16,704 bases of DNA from JOPF136 sp035541255 (lineage in GTDB: Bacteria > Acidobacteriota > Terriglobia > Acidiferrales > UBA7541), in NCBI GenBank assembly GCA_035541255.1, contig DATKNR010000043.1, positions 1-16,704 on the forward strand. Reading direction: 5' to 3'. A program made the position numbers and the translations under genes. Numbering within the stretch: position 1 is the first letter of the stretch; every line of letters starts with the position of its first letter. Shown here one piece after another: positions 4,211 to 13,241 of this stretch. The notes beneath the pieces were generated by a model, which searched no databases, was not told the origin of the DNA, and was given only the letters and a program-made list of their open reading frames with translations.

Positions 4211-5599
4211 CTAGTGACCGGAGCCTCGGGCAGCGCGTCCCTGCGCCATCACAGCTTCCACTTCATCCGGACTCCGTGGCAGCCGCGCGCTCAACATTTT
4301 CACTCCCGTTTCCGTCACCAGAAAATCGTCTTCGATTCGCACCCCGAGTTTTTCTTCGGGGATGTAAACCCCCGGCTCGATGGTGAACACCATTCCCGGT
4401 TCGAGCGGCCGGCTGGGGTCTCCCGCGTCGTGTACGTTGAGTCCAATGTGGTGTGACACTCCGTGGATAAGGTATTGGCCAAGCGAGTGTCCTTCGCGGT
4501 CTTTCCCGTGTGAGTCGATGTATTCAAGGGCGACCAGGAACAGACTCTTCGGGCCGCGGCCTGTAGGCACCATTCCCGGCTTCGCGGCCGCAATCACCGC
4601 GTTCTGCGCACCCAGCACGATCTCGTAAATTTCCCTCTGCCGCGGCGTGAAGTGCCCGTTGGCCGGAAGCGTGCGCGTAATGTCGGCCGCATAGCCGTCC
4701 TGCGCGCACCCCACGTCCAGCACCACGATATCGCCGCCCTGGATTTTTGCCTCCAGCGTGTCGTAGTGCAGGACCGTGGAGTTGAACCCCGCCCCCACGA
4801 TGGGAGCGTAGGCCTCTTCCGTGCAGCCTTCATCCGCGTGCACGAACTGCATCCGCGCCGCCACCTGGTACTCAAATAGCCCGGGCCGCATCATCCTCAT
4901 CGCTTCCAGGTGTGCATCCACCGATGCGTCCACGGCCTTCTGTATCAGCGCGATTTCTCCGGCAGATTTGATCTGCCGCAGCGCCCCGATTTTTCCCGTT
5001 ATGTCTTCGAGTTGTACTCCCGGAACCTGCTTTCGCAGCCAGTCGCTCCACACCTGCGTGTGCGGATACCCGATGTCCCCAGGGCTGGGCAGCTCCGAGT
5101 AGATTTTCGGGAAGCTCTTCGCCAGTTGCACCACCACCTGAGCCAGTTCGGAGAATGGCTGTACCTCCCGAAATCCCGTCTTTTCCTCGATGCCTGGATC
5201 GCTCGGCCCCATCCGTGGCCCGTTCCATCGTTCCGCGCGGAGATTTCTCGCGGGCAGAAACAGGATTTCGCGCGCTCCGCCTTTCTCTCCCGCCACGGGC
5301 GGCGCCAGAACCAGCGCAGCGCCTTCCTCGTTGTGCCCCGTCAGGTAGTAGAAATTCTCCTCCTGCTGGAAGCGCAGGAATTCCAGGGTGTTTTCCTTGC
5401 CCGTGTAGCCGAAGAGCACCACAGGCGCATCCACCTGGGCCAGCAGGCTCTCCCGCCGCGCCGCGTACTCCGCATTGGGCTGCCGCGCCCGCGCGGAAAC
5501 TCCCGACGTGATGAGCACTGCCACCAGCGTCATTACCAGCAAGGCCGGCATCAGCCAGGAACTGGTTCCCGTGGTTTTCCGGAATCGTTTCACGCGCAT
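4211..5599 (-). CDS. Exported Xaa-Pro aminopeptidase (aminopeptidase P, M24B)
   Basis: A dinuclear-metal peptidase that removes an N-terminal residue preceding proline. The N-terminal AMP-N domain is followed by the pita-bread catalytic domain. All five metal ligands are visible; numbering from the TTG at 5611 they are Asp299 (VLDVG), Asp310 (ADITRT), His387 (HGVSHHIGL), Glu412 (TIEPGVYIP) and Glu427 (RIEDDF). Unlike cytosolic PepP it has a signal-like N-terminus: KRFRK, a hydrophobic stretch (LMPALLVMTLVAVLITSGVSA), then ARA, implying export or a membrane anchor. The start is uncertain: ATG at 5599 is listed; GTG at 5593 has GGAGGAG at the better spacing of six bases; TTG at 5611 is less likely. 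It follows a methyltransferase gene by roughly 50 bases and a RidA-family gene before that, so the three probably form an operon. The product may help use secreted or environmental proline-rich peptides. Confidence 0.93.
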   Translation of the reverse strand: MRVKRFRKTTGTSSWLMPALLVMTLVAVLITSGVSARARQPNAEYAARRESLLAQVDAPVVLFGYTGKENTLEFLRFQQEENFYYLTGHNEEGAALVLAPPVAGEKGGAREILFLPARNLRAERWNGPRMGPSDPGIEEKTGFREVQPFSELAQVVVQLAKSFPKIYSELPSPGDIGYPHTQVWSDWLRKQVPGVQLEDITGKIGALRQIKSAGEIALIQKAVDASVDAHLEAMRMMRPGLFEYQVAARMQFVHADEGCTEEAYAPIVGAGFNSTVLHYDTLEAKIQGGDIVVLDVGCAQDGYAADITRTLPANGHFTPRQREIYEIVLGAQNAVIAAAKPGMVPTGRGPKSLFLVALEYIDSHGKDREGHSLGQYLIHGVSHHIGLNVHDAGDPSRPLEPGMVFTIEPGVYIPEEKLGVRIEDDFLVTETGVKMLSARLPRSPDEVEAVMAQGRAARGSGH

Positions 5600-5651
5600 C
5601 TCCTCCCGCAATCTCCATTCATTTCATTCGCCGCACGCACGGCCATGGCGT

Positions 5652-6452
5652 TCAATCTCCCGTGCGCTCCGCCACGAAGATCATGTCGGGAGACAGCGCG
5701 CCGTAGGGCGATCGGTGCACATCTCCATAGAGCGCCGCCACGCGCAGCCCCGCTAGCGCCAGCAAGTGCTCCAGTTCGAAGCGGTAATAGTAACGCAGCT
5801 CCACCCGCCAGCGGATTTGCTCCCTCCGGCCGCTGGGATGCGTCACGTACCAGCAGAAGTCCACTTCATTGATCTGCGCCTCGCGGTGGAATGCCGCGAT
5901 GCGTACCGTCCGGCGGACAATCCTCCCATCCGCCAGCCTCGACTCCGGGCCGTCCTCTCGCTCCTCCATCCACCTCGGGTCGTGGATGGATGTCGGCTCC
6001 ACCTGGAAGACGTCGAAGATCAACCGGCCTCGCGCCGCGAGGTGCCGCCGCGACGCGCGCAGGCAGCCCAACTGCTGCTCCACCGTCAACAGATGCTGGA
6101 ACGGACGGAAGGGAATCGTGATGAGCGCGAATTGCCGGCCAAGCTCGAACGCGGCCAGGTCTCCCCGCACCAGCGTCACCCGCCTGCGTACCTCCTCCGG
6201 TTCCGCGTCCGCCTTCGCCCGGCATCGCGCCAGCATGTTTGCCGATGAGTCCAGTCCGGTAATTTCAATGCCGGCGCGTGCCGTCGGTAGGAGCACGCGG
6301 CCCGTCCCGCAGCCCAACTCCAGCACCGGACCGCCAGAAGCGCGTGCCTCGGTGACGTAGAACTCCACGTCCTTGCGTTCCTGGTACACCAGCGTCGCGT
6401 CGTAGAACTCGGCGATGCTGGCGATCGCGTCGTAATGGTCTTCTCGGATCAT
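5652..6452 (-). CDS. Class I SAM-dependent methyltransferase
   Basis: A 266-residue Rossmann-fold methyltransferase. Motif I is VLELGCGTGRV (43-53), the acidic end of strand 2 is Asp68 in GLDSS, and the motif IV region is FALITIPFRPFQHL, followed by a helix and LIFDVFQVE. This layout matches the Methyltransf_25 group, whose substrates range from small molecules to proteins; the substrate cannot be told from sequence. The C-terminal half is rich in aromatic and Arg residues (WRVELRYYYRFELEHL) and probably forms the substrate side. The ATG at 6452 has no strong ribosome site. The gene begins 29 bases after the RidA-like gene and ends about 50 bases before the aminopeptidase P gene, supporting co-transcription. 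It is not recognisable as UbiE, Cfa or another named enzyme. Confidence 0.85.
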   Translation of the reverse strand: MIREDHYDAIASIAEFYDATLVYQERKDVEFYVTEARASGGPVLELGCGTGRVLLPTARAGIEITGLDSSANMLARCRAKADAEPEEVRRRVTLVRGDLAAFELGRQFALITIPFRPFQHLLTVEQQLGCLRASRRHLAARGRLIFDVFQVEPTSIHDPRWMEEREDGPESRLADGRIVRRTVRIAAFHREAQINEVDFCWYVTHPSGRREQIRWRVELRYYYRFELEHLLALAGLRVAALYGDVHRSPYGALSPDMIFVAERTGD

Positions 6453-6481
6453 TTACCGAGTCGAAGGTACAAACCTTCAGC

Positions 6482-6922
6482 CTATCTCTTTCTCGTGCGC
6501 CGCGCCTTGTTCGCTCCTTTCCGTCGCGCGGGGCGGCGGGGAGCCACAGCCACTGCCTCGATTTCCACCACCATCGCCGGATCAATCAACGCACTCACCT
6601 GAACCATCGAGGTTGCTGGGCGAGTTTCGCCGAACATTTCACCATGTGCCCGCCCGATTTTTTCCCAGTCGCCGATGTTGGTCACGAACATGCGCGTCCG
6701 CACCACGTCTGCCATACGTGACCCGGCTTTCTCCAGCGCGCGTTCGATGTTTTTCAGCGTCTCGACCGTTTGCGCGTACGGGTCGCCCGCGCCCACCACG
6801 CGTCCTTCGCTGTCCGTAGCCGTCGTGCCGGAAACGAACACCAACTCTCCTACGCGCACTGCGCGCGAATAGCCCACAATCGGCTCCCACGGCGTCCCGC
6901 TCGAAATCTTCTGACGGCTCAT
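6482..6922 (-). CDS. RidA/YjgF/UK114-family protein with a basic C-terminal tail
   Basis: A 146-residue member of the RidA family, trimeric proteins that in the best-known case hydrolyse reactive enamine/imine intermediates released by PLP enzymes. The fold is visible as YSRAVRVGELVFVSGTT (18-34), PYAQTVETLKNIERAL (48-63), the strand VVRTRMFVTN, and the active-site segment RPATSMVQV with Arg101 at the position of the carboxylate-binding Arg. ATG 6922 is chosen because GGGAG precedes it by four bases and the family homology begins there. The last 18 residues (129-146) contain 11 Lys/Arg and extend beyond the normal end of the family. The gene heads a likely operon with the methyltransferase and aminopeptidase P, and it is divergent from a PLP-dependent cystathionine beta-synthase 105 bases away, a functionally suggestive neighbour. 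True RidA activity rather than another subfamily is not certain. Confidence 0.9.
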   Translation of the reverse strand: MSRQKISSGTPWEPIVGYSRAVRVGELVFVSGTTATDSEGRVVGAGDPYAQTVETLKNIERALEKAGSRMADVVRTRMFVTNIGDWEKIGRAHGEMFGETRPATSMVQVSALIDPAMVVEIEAVAVAPRRPARRKGANKARRTRKR

Positions 6923-6969
6923 TGTGCTCCCTCGCTCTGGTATGTCGAAACCTTTTCGCCTCGCCGCAC

Positions 6970-6998
6970 TGGACACGCCGCGGCGAAGTCCCTAATCT
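6970..6998 (+). promoter_or_regulatory. Sigma-70-type promoter of the cystathionine beta-synthase gene
   Basis: TGGACA (6970-6975) and TAATCT (6993-6998) are separated by 17 bases. The predicted start near 7005 gives a short leader holding GGGGAG at six bases before the ATG at 7028. Confidence 0.55.
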
Positions 6999-7027
6999 GA
7001 AGCTTATCGCATGCCGGGGAGAATCGA

Positions 7028-8419
7028 ATGAAGTGCCAAAACATTCTGGAGGCGGTGGCCCACACGCCGCTCATCCGCTTGAACCGCGTGGTGCAGGGCC
7101 TGCCCTGCGAAGTCTGGGTGAAAGCCGATTATCTGAACCCCGGCGGCTCCGTAAAAGACCGCATCGGAATCACCATGATCGATTCCGCCGAAAAGCGAGG
7201 GCTGCTCAAGCCCGGCGGCACCATCATCGAGGGCACTTCGGGCAATACCGGAATGGGCCTGGCGCTGGTGGCCGCCGTGCGCGGCTACAAAGTGGTGTTC
7301 ACCATCACCGACAAGCAATCCCGCGAGAAAATCGACCTTCTCAAAGCCCTTGGCGCCGAGGTCATTGTGTGTCCCACCGCGGTCGAGCCCTCGGATCCGC
7401 GCAGCTATTATTCCGTGGCCAAAAAGCTGGCCAAGGAAATCCCCAACTCCTTCTATCCCAATCAGTACGACAATCCGGACAATCCACGCGCCCATTACGA
7501 ATCCACCGGCCCCGAAATCTGGGAAGACTCCGAGGGAAAAATCACGCATTTCGTGTGCGGCATGGGCACTGGAGGCACCATCAGCGGCGTGGGCAAATTC
7601 CTGAAGGAAAAGAATCCGAAGATCCGGGTGATTGGTGTCGACCCCATCGGTTCTCTCTACTACGACTACTTCAAGAACAAGCGCCTGATCAAAGCCACCA
7701 CCTACGTCGTGCAGGGCATTGGCGAAGACATCCTGCCAAGCACCATGGACTTTTCCGTGCTCGACGACATCCTGCAGATTACGGACGAGGAATGCTTCGT
7801 CACCGCGCGCCGCCTGGCGCGCATGGAGGGCATTTTCACCGGGGGCTCATGCGGCGGATGCGTGTCCGCGGCGCTCCGTCTGGCGCGCACACTGAAGCCC
7901 ACGGATTTTGTCGTAGCCTTTCTGCCCGATACCGGAATGCGCTATTTGAGCAACGTCTTCAGCGACGCGTGGATGGCTGAGCACGGCTACAGCGAAAAAG
8001 CCGTCGCGCTCACGGCTGCAGATGTGGTTCGTGCAAAACAGGCCCGCGGCCCGCGGCGCGAGCTGATCACCGTCAAGCCCTTCCAGACCGTTTTTCACGC
8101 CCTCAAGACCATGCAGGCCGAAGACATCTCGCAGTTGCCCGTATGCGAAGAAGATCTGCAGCCTATCGGGACCGTGTCGGAAGACCAGATCCTCACCATG
8201 GCGCTGCACGGCAAAGATTTGCGCAAGCTCGTGGTCCGCGAGGTAATGGGACCGCCGCTGCCCCGCGTTCCCGCCGATGCCCCCATCGAACGTCTGACCC
8301 GCGTCGTGAGCCAGGAAAGCCCCGCCGTCTTGGTCGAGTCGGCGGACGGTCACCTGGACATCCTCACCAAGTACGACCTGATCGGCACCGTGACGAGCCT
8401 CATGGACCAGTCGCGCTGA
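7028..8419 (+). CDS. cbs: Cystathionine beta-synthase (PLP enzyme with C-terminal CBS-domain pair)
   Basis: This PLP enzyme condenses homocysteine with serine to cystathionine, the first step of reverse transsulfuration. Residues 1 to about 325 are the fold-type II catalytic core: the PLP Lys43 in GGSVKDR (39-45), the substrate loop GTSGNTG (69-75) and the phosphate-binding GTGGT (180-184). Residues about 345-460 form two CBS motifs (RELITVKPFQ to TVSEDQIL, and VREVMGPPLPRV to LTKYDLIGTV), usually a regulatory adenosyl-ligand site. The core (AAVRGYK, RALGAEV-like text, IPNSFYPNQYDNP, GVDPIGS) looks closer to eukaryotic-type CBS than to O-acetylserine sulfhydrylases, so CBS is preferred over cysteine synthase. 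No heme-binding N-terminal extension is present. GGGGAG lies six bases before the start. It is divergent from the RidA-like gene and 5 kb from the homocysteine methyltransferase/MTHFR fusion. Confidence 0.92.
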   Translation: MKCQNILEAVAHTPLIRLNRVVQGLPCEVWVKADYLNPGGSVKDRIGITMIDSAEKRGLLKPGGTIIEGTSGNTGMGLALVAAVRGYKVVFTITDKQSREKIDLLKALGAEVIVCPTAVEPSDPRSYYSVAKKLAKEIPNSFYPNQYDNPDNPRAHYESTGPEIWEDSEGKITHFVCGMGTGGTISGVGKFLKEKNPKIRVIGVDPIGSLYYDYFKNKRLIKATTYVVQGIGEDILPSTMDFSVLDDILQITDEECFVTARRLARMEGIFTGGSCGGCVSAALRLARTLKPTDFVVAFLPDTGMRYLSNVFSDAWMAEHGYSEKAVALTAADVVRAKQARGPRRELITVKPFQTVFHALKTMQAEDISQLPVCEEDLQPIGTVSEDQILTMALHGKDLRKLVVREVMGPPLPRVPADAPIERLTRVVSQESPAVLVESADGHLDILTKYDLIGTVTSLMDQSR

Positions 8420-8447
8420 GTCTCGCGCTCGCGCCGGCCGCCTGAAA

Positions 8448-10532
<2,085 letters not shown>

Positions 10533-10563
10533 CGCTTCCCCCCGCTCTCCATTTACGCTCCGG

Positions 10564-13080
10564 CTACTCCGGTGGTTTCAATCGCCTCAGCAGATTCTGA
10601 AAGCGCGGATCGGCTCGCAGCGTGGCGAAATCTTCGTCTCCGCGCAGGAACAGCATTGGCTCGTCCCGCAGACGATACGCCCGTTCCAGCCACTCGATTG
10701 CCTTCTCCTTTTCTCCCAGCCGCGCATATGCGCTGGCCACCGCCAACGGCCTCAGGCTTTGCAGTTCCTGAGAATGCAGCAGCGCTTCCACCGATTTCTG
10801 CGCTGCCCCGCGGCATCCCGCGGCTTCCAGCCCGTTGCGTGCAGCCTCCGCCAGATCGCCAAGGCCGGCGGTTCGGTAGCCGCGAATGCGTTCCGCCTCT
10901 GCGGCCCGGCAATCCCCTTTTTCCTCGAGCACAGAGGCCATCGCCAGATGCGCTCCGGATGAGCCCGGGTCCAGATTGAGCGCGGCGCGCAGTTCCTCCT
11001 CGGCTTGCGCATACTGCCGGTTGCCCAGCAGCAACAGCCCGCGATCCAGGTGCACCGCCGGATCCAGCGGATCCAGCCGCTCCGCCTGCGCGCTCTCCGC
11101 CATCGAGTCGTCGTATCTGCCCAGGAACCCCAGATACAGCGAATACCATCGATGCGCGGCCGAATCGTTCGCATCCAGCGCAAGAGCCTGATGAAATTCG
11201 TCTCCCGCGGACGACCAGTCCCATTCCAGACGGTATCGCTGGTTGGCCAGTGCCAGGTGGGCGCGTGCTCGTCCCGGCTCCAGCGCGAGAGCGCGCTGCA
11301 CATTTGGCCGGGCCCTTTCCAGCGCCTCCTGCGCCGTCATGAAGCCGCGCTGTTGCGCTTCGAGCCACACTTCCGCGCGCCCCACATACGCTGCGGCGAA
11401 GTTCGCGTCTTTTTCCGTCGCTTCCAGGAAGGCATCGTCCGCCTTCCGCAGGCTTTCGAGCGTTGGCGTCCGTCGCTGCAATCTCCCACGCAGATAGAGT
11501 TCATACGCGCCGGCGTCCGTAGTTGCGGGTCGCGACAGCCGCTCGAGTTCGGTCCCGCTCAGCGGTATTCGCACGCCCTGCGCGATCGCCCGCGCCACCT
11601 GGTGCGCCAGTCCGGGCAAATCCGCGCGCCGGCTCCGGTATTCCCCGGACCACAGCGCCGTTCCGTCCCTCGCCACCATCAATTCCAGTTGCAGTTGGAA
11701 ATCCTCGCCGTGCGCGCGAAGCTGCCCCCTCAGCACGCTCTCCGCCCCCAGCAGTCGCGCAGCCTGCTGCCATCCACGCTGCTCCGCCCCTAGCCGCATT
11801 GCCGATACCCGGCCGACAACTCCAATTCCCTGGATTTGTGCCAGGCTGTCCGCCACCTCTTCCGCGATTCCGTCGCACAGGTACTGCGGGGTGCCGTCCG
11901 CTGATTCCGATCCGAAGGGAATCACCGCCAGCGAGCGGACCGCTGTCCTTGCTCCCGGCCGGTTCTGCAAGTCCCACATCATGGCGCCTGCGGCCAGCAG
12001 CAGCGCAACAGTGGCCAGCGCCAGCCAGCCACGCCCTCCGCGCGTCCGTCGTCTCGGCGCGGGAGGTGGTGGCAGGAGCGGAATCGCTTCCGCCAGTTCC
12101 GCCGATTCCTGATAGAACCGCACGCGCCTCAGGTCCGCCAGCAATTCTCCCATCGTGGCATAGCGGTTCTCGCGGTCCTTCTCCATCCCCCGTGCAATCA
12201 CTCGTTCCAGCTCCGGAGGCAGCGCGGGATTCGCCCGCCGCAGGGGTTTCGCCTCGCGGTGCAGGATGGCGTACCGAATGACCGACGAAGTGTCTCCCGA
12301 GAAGGGCTCCCGTCCCGCCGCCATCTCGTACAGCACCACGCAGAACGAATAGATGTCCGATCGCGCGTCCAGCTCCTCGCCGCGCGCCTGTTCCGGCGAC
12401 ATGTATTCCGCCGTGCCCGCGATCATTCCCGTAAACGTCTGCTTCTCGCTTTTTCCTCCGGCCCCTTCTCCCTTCCTCCGGCCGCCGCGCGCCGGCGCGC
12501 CGCCCTCCGGCTGCTCCGCCCCCGCATCGCCTGTGGAATCCTTCCCGGCGCGCTTCCATTTCGCCAGGCCGAAGTCCAGCAGCTTTGCCTGTCCGCGGTC
12601 GGTCACAAAAATGTTTCCGGGTTTGACGTCGCGGTGCAGGATTCCCTTCGCGTGGGCCGCATCGAGCGCGTCTCCGATCTGGATGCCAAGGTCCAGCAAC
12701 AGATCCAGGTCCAGCGGATGCTCTTCCACCATCGTTTTCAGCGACTTTCCTTCCAGGTATTCCATCACCAGGAAAGGAACTCCCTCCGCCTCGCTGATGT
12801 CGTGGATCGTGCAGATGCCTGGATGGTCCAGCGCCGACGCGGCTCGCGCTTCGCGGTGGAAGCGCTCCAGAGCCGCCGGATCCCGCGACATTTCCTTCGA
12901 CAGGAATTTCAGCGCAACCGTCCGGCCCAGCTTCAGGTCCTCGGCCCGGTACACCTCGCCCATGCCGCCCCCGCCGATTCGCTCCACGATGCGGTAGTGG
13001 CCGACGACCGTCCCGGTTCTGTCCGTCTCGGTGCCCAATTTTGTCCCCCGCCTGGATGCGAGGGCCAGTCCCGATTTCAC
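10564..13080 (-). CDS. Membrane Ser/Thr protein kinase with C-terminal TPR sensor region
   Basis: A Hanks-type kinase of the kind expanded in Acidobacteriota. Numbering from the GTG at 13080: glycine loop IGGGGMGEV (35-43), Lys58 (VALKF), catalytic HRDVKPGN (149-156), DFG (169-171), AEYMSPEQARG (224-234), kinase domain ending near 325. A Pro/Arg linker leads to one transmembrane helix (about 351-368). The rest begins SLAVIPFGSE...YLCDGIAEEV (383 onward), the FlgO/adenylate-cyclase-like module often paired with TPRs, then TPR units from about 510 to 820, ending in the FATLRADPRFQNLLRRL sequence usual for such tails. A roughly 38-residue Gly/Lys/Glu-rich insert (about 176-214) extends the activation segment. 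The start may instead be TTG 13038, with GGGGGA five bases upstream, which places HYRIVERIG nearer the N-terminus as in relatives. It likely heads an operon with the amidohydrolase. Confidence 0.93.
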   Translation of the reverse strand: MKSGLALASRRGTKLGTETDRTGTVVGHYRIVERIGGGGMGEVYRAEDLKLGRTVALKFLSKEMSRDPAALERFHREARAASALDHPGICTIHDISEAEGVPFLVMEYLEGKSLKTMVEEHPLDLDLLLDLGIQIGDALDAAHAKGILHRDVKPGNIFVTDRGQAKLLDFGLAKWKRAGKDSTGDAGAEQPEGGAPARGGRRKGEGAGGKSEKQTFTGMIAGTAEYMSPEQARGEELDARSDIYSFCVVLYEMAAGREPFSGDTSSVIRYAILHREAKPLRRANPALPPELERVIARGMEKDRENRYATMGELLADLRRVRFYQESAELAEAIPLLPPPPAPRRRTRGGRGWLALATVALLLAAGAMMWDLQNRPGARTAVRSLAVIPFGSESADGTPQYLCDGIAEEVADSLAQIQGIGVVGRVSAMRLGAEQRGWQQAARLLGAESVLRGQLRAHGEDFQLQLELMVARDGTALWSGEYRSRRADLPGLAHQVARAIAQGVRIPLSGTELERLSRPATTDAGAYELYLRGRLQRRTPTLESLRKADDAFLEATEKDANFAAAYVGRAEVWLEAQQRGFMTAQEALERARPNVQRALALEPGRARAHLALANQRYRLEWDWSSAGDEFHQALALDANDSAAHRWYSLYLGFLGRYDDSMAESAQAERLDPLDPAVHLDRGLLLLGNRQYAQAEEELRAALNLDPGSSGAHLAMASVLEEKGDCRAAEAERIRGYRTAGLGDLAEAARNGLEAAGCRGAAQKSVEALLHSQELQSLRPLAVASAYARLGEKEKAIEWLERAYRLRDEPMLFLRGDEDFATLRADPRFQNLLRRLKPPE

Positions 13081-13102
13081 TCAGCAGGTGCTGGCTGCGG
13101 CC

Positions 13103-13132
13103 ATCTTACGTTCCGCCGAATTCCACGGTCAA
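13103..13132 (-). promoter_or_regulatory. Sigma-70-type promoter of the kinase operon
   Basis: On the - strand TTGACC (13132-13127) and TAAGAT (13108-13103) are 18 bases apart. The predicted start near 13096 lies shortly before the GTG at 13080 and comfortably before the alternative TTG at 13038. Confidence 0.5.
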
Positions 13133-13190
13133 ACCTGGGTGCGGGTCTCGCCCCTTCGTTCGGGTCGCTCGGCATTGGCTGCGACGCGGA

Positions 13191-13199
13191 TGATATACT
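13191..13199 (+). promoter_or_regulatory. Extended -10 promoter of the HMT/MTHFR gene
   Basis: TGATATACT is an extended -10 (TGnTATAnT type) with no good -35, giving a start near 13206 and a leader of about 36 bases. GGAAAGG precedes the ATG at 13242. The leader is too short to hold a SAM or SAH riboswitch. Confidence 0.45.
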
Positions 13200-13241
13200 G
13201 AAATTTTAGAGTTCCCCCCGCGGGCACGCTGGAAAGGCACC

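Noticed and set aside
12259..13209. A 316-residue + strand frame opposite the kinase domain
   Set aside because: It is antisense to the kinase motifs and has shadow-like Arg/His/Gln-rich composition.
13081..13241. A SAM or SAH riboswitch ahead of the methionine-cycle fusion gene
   Set aside because: The predicted transcript leader is only about 36 bases and no pseudoknot or four-way-junction pattern is visible.
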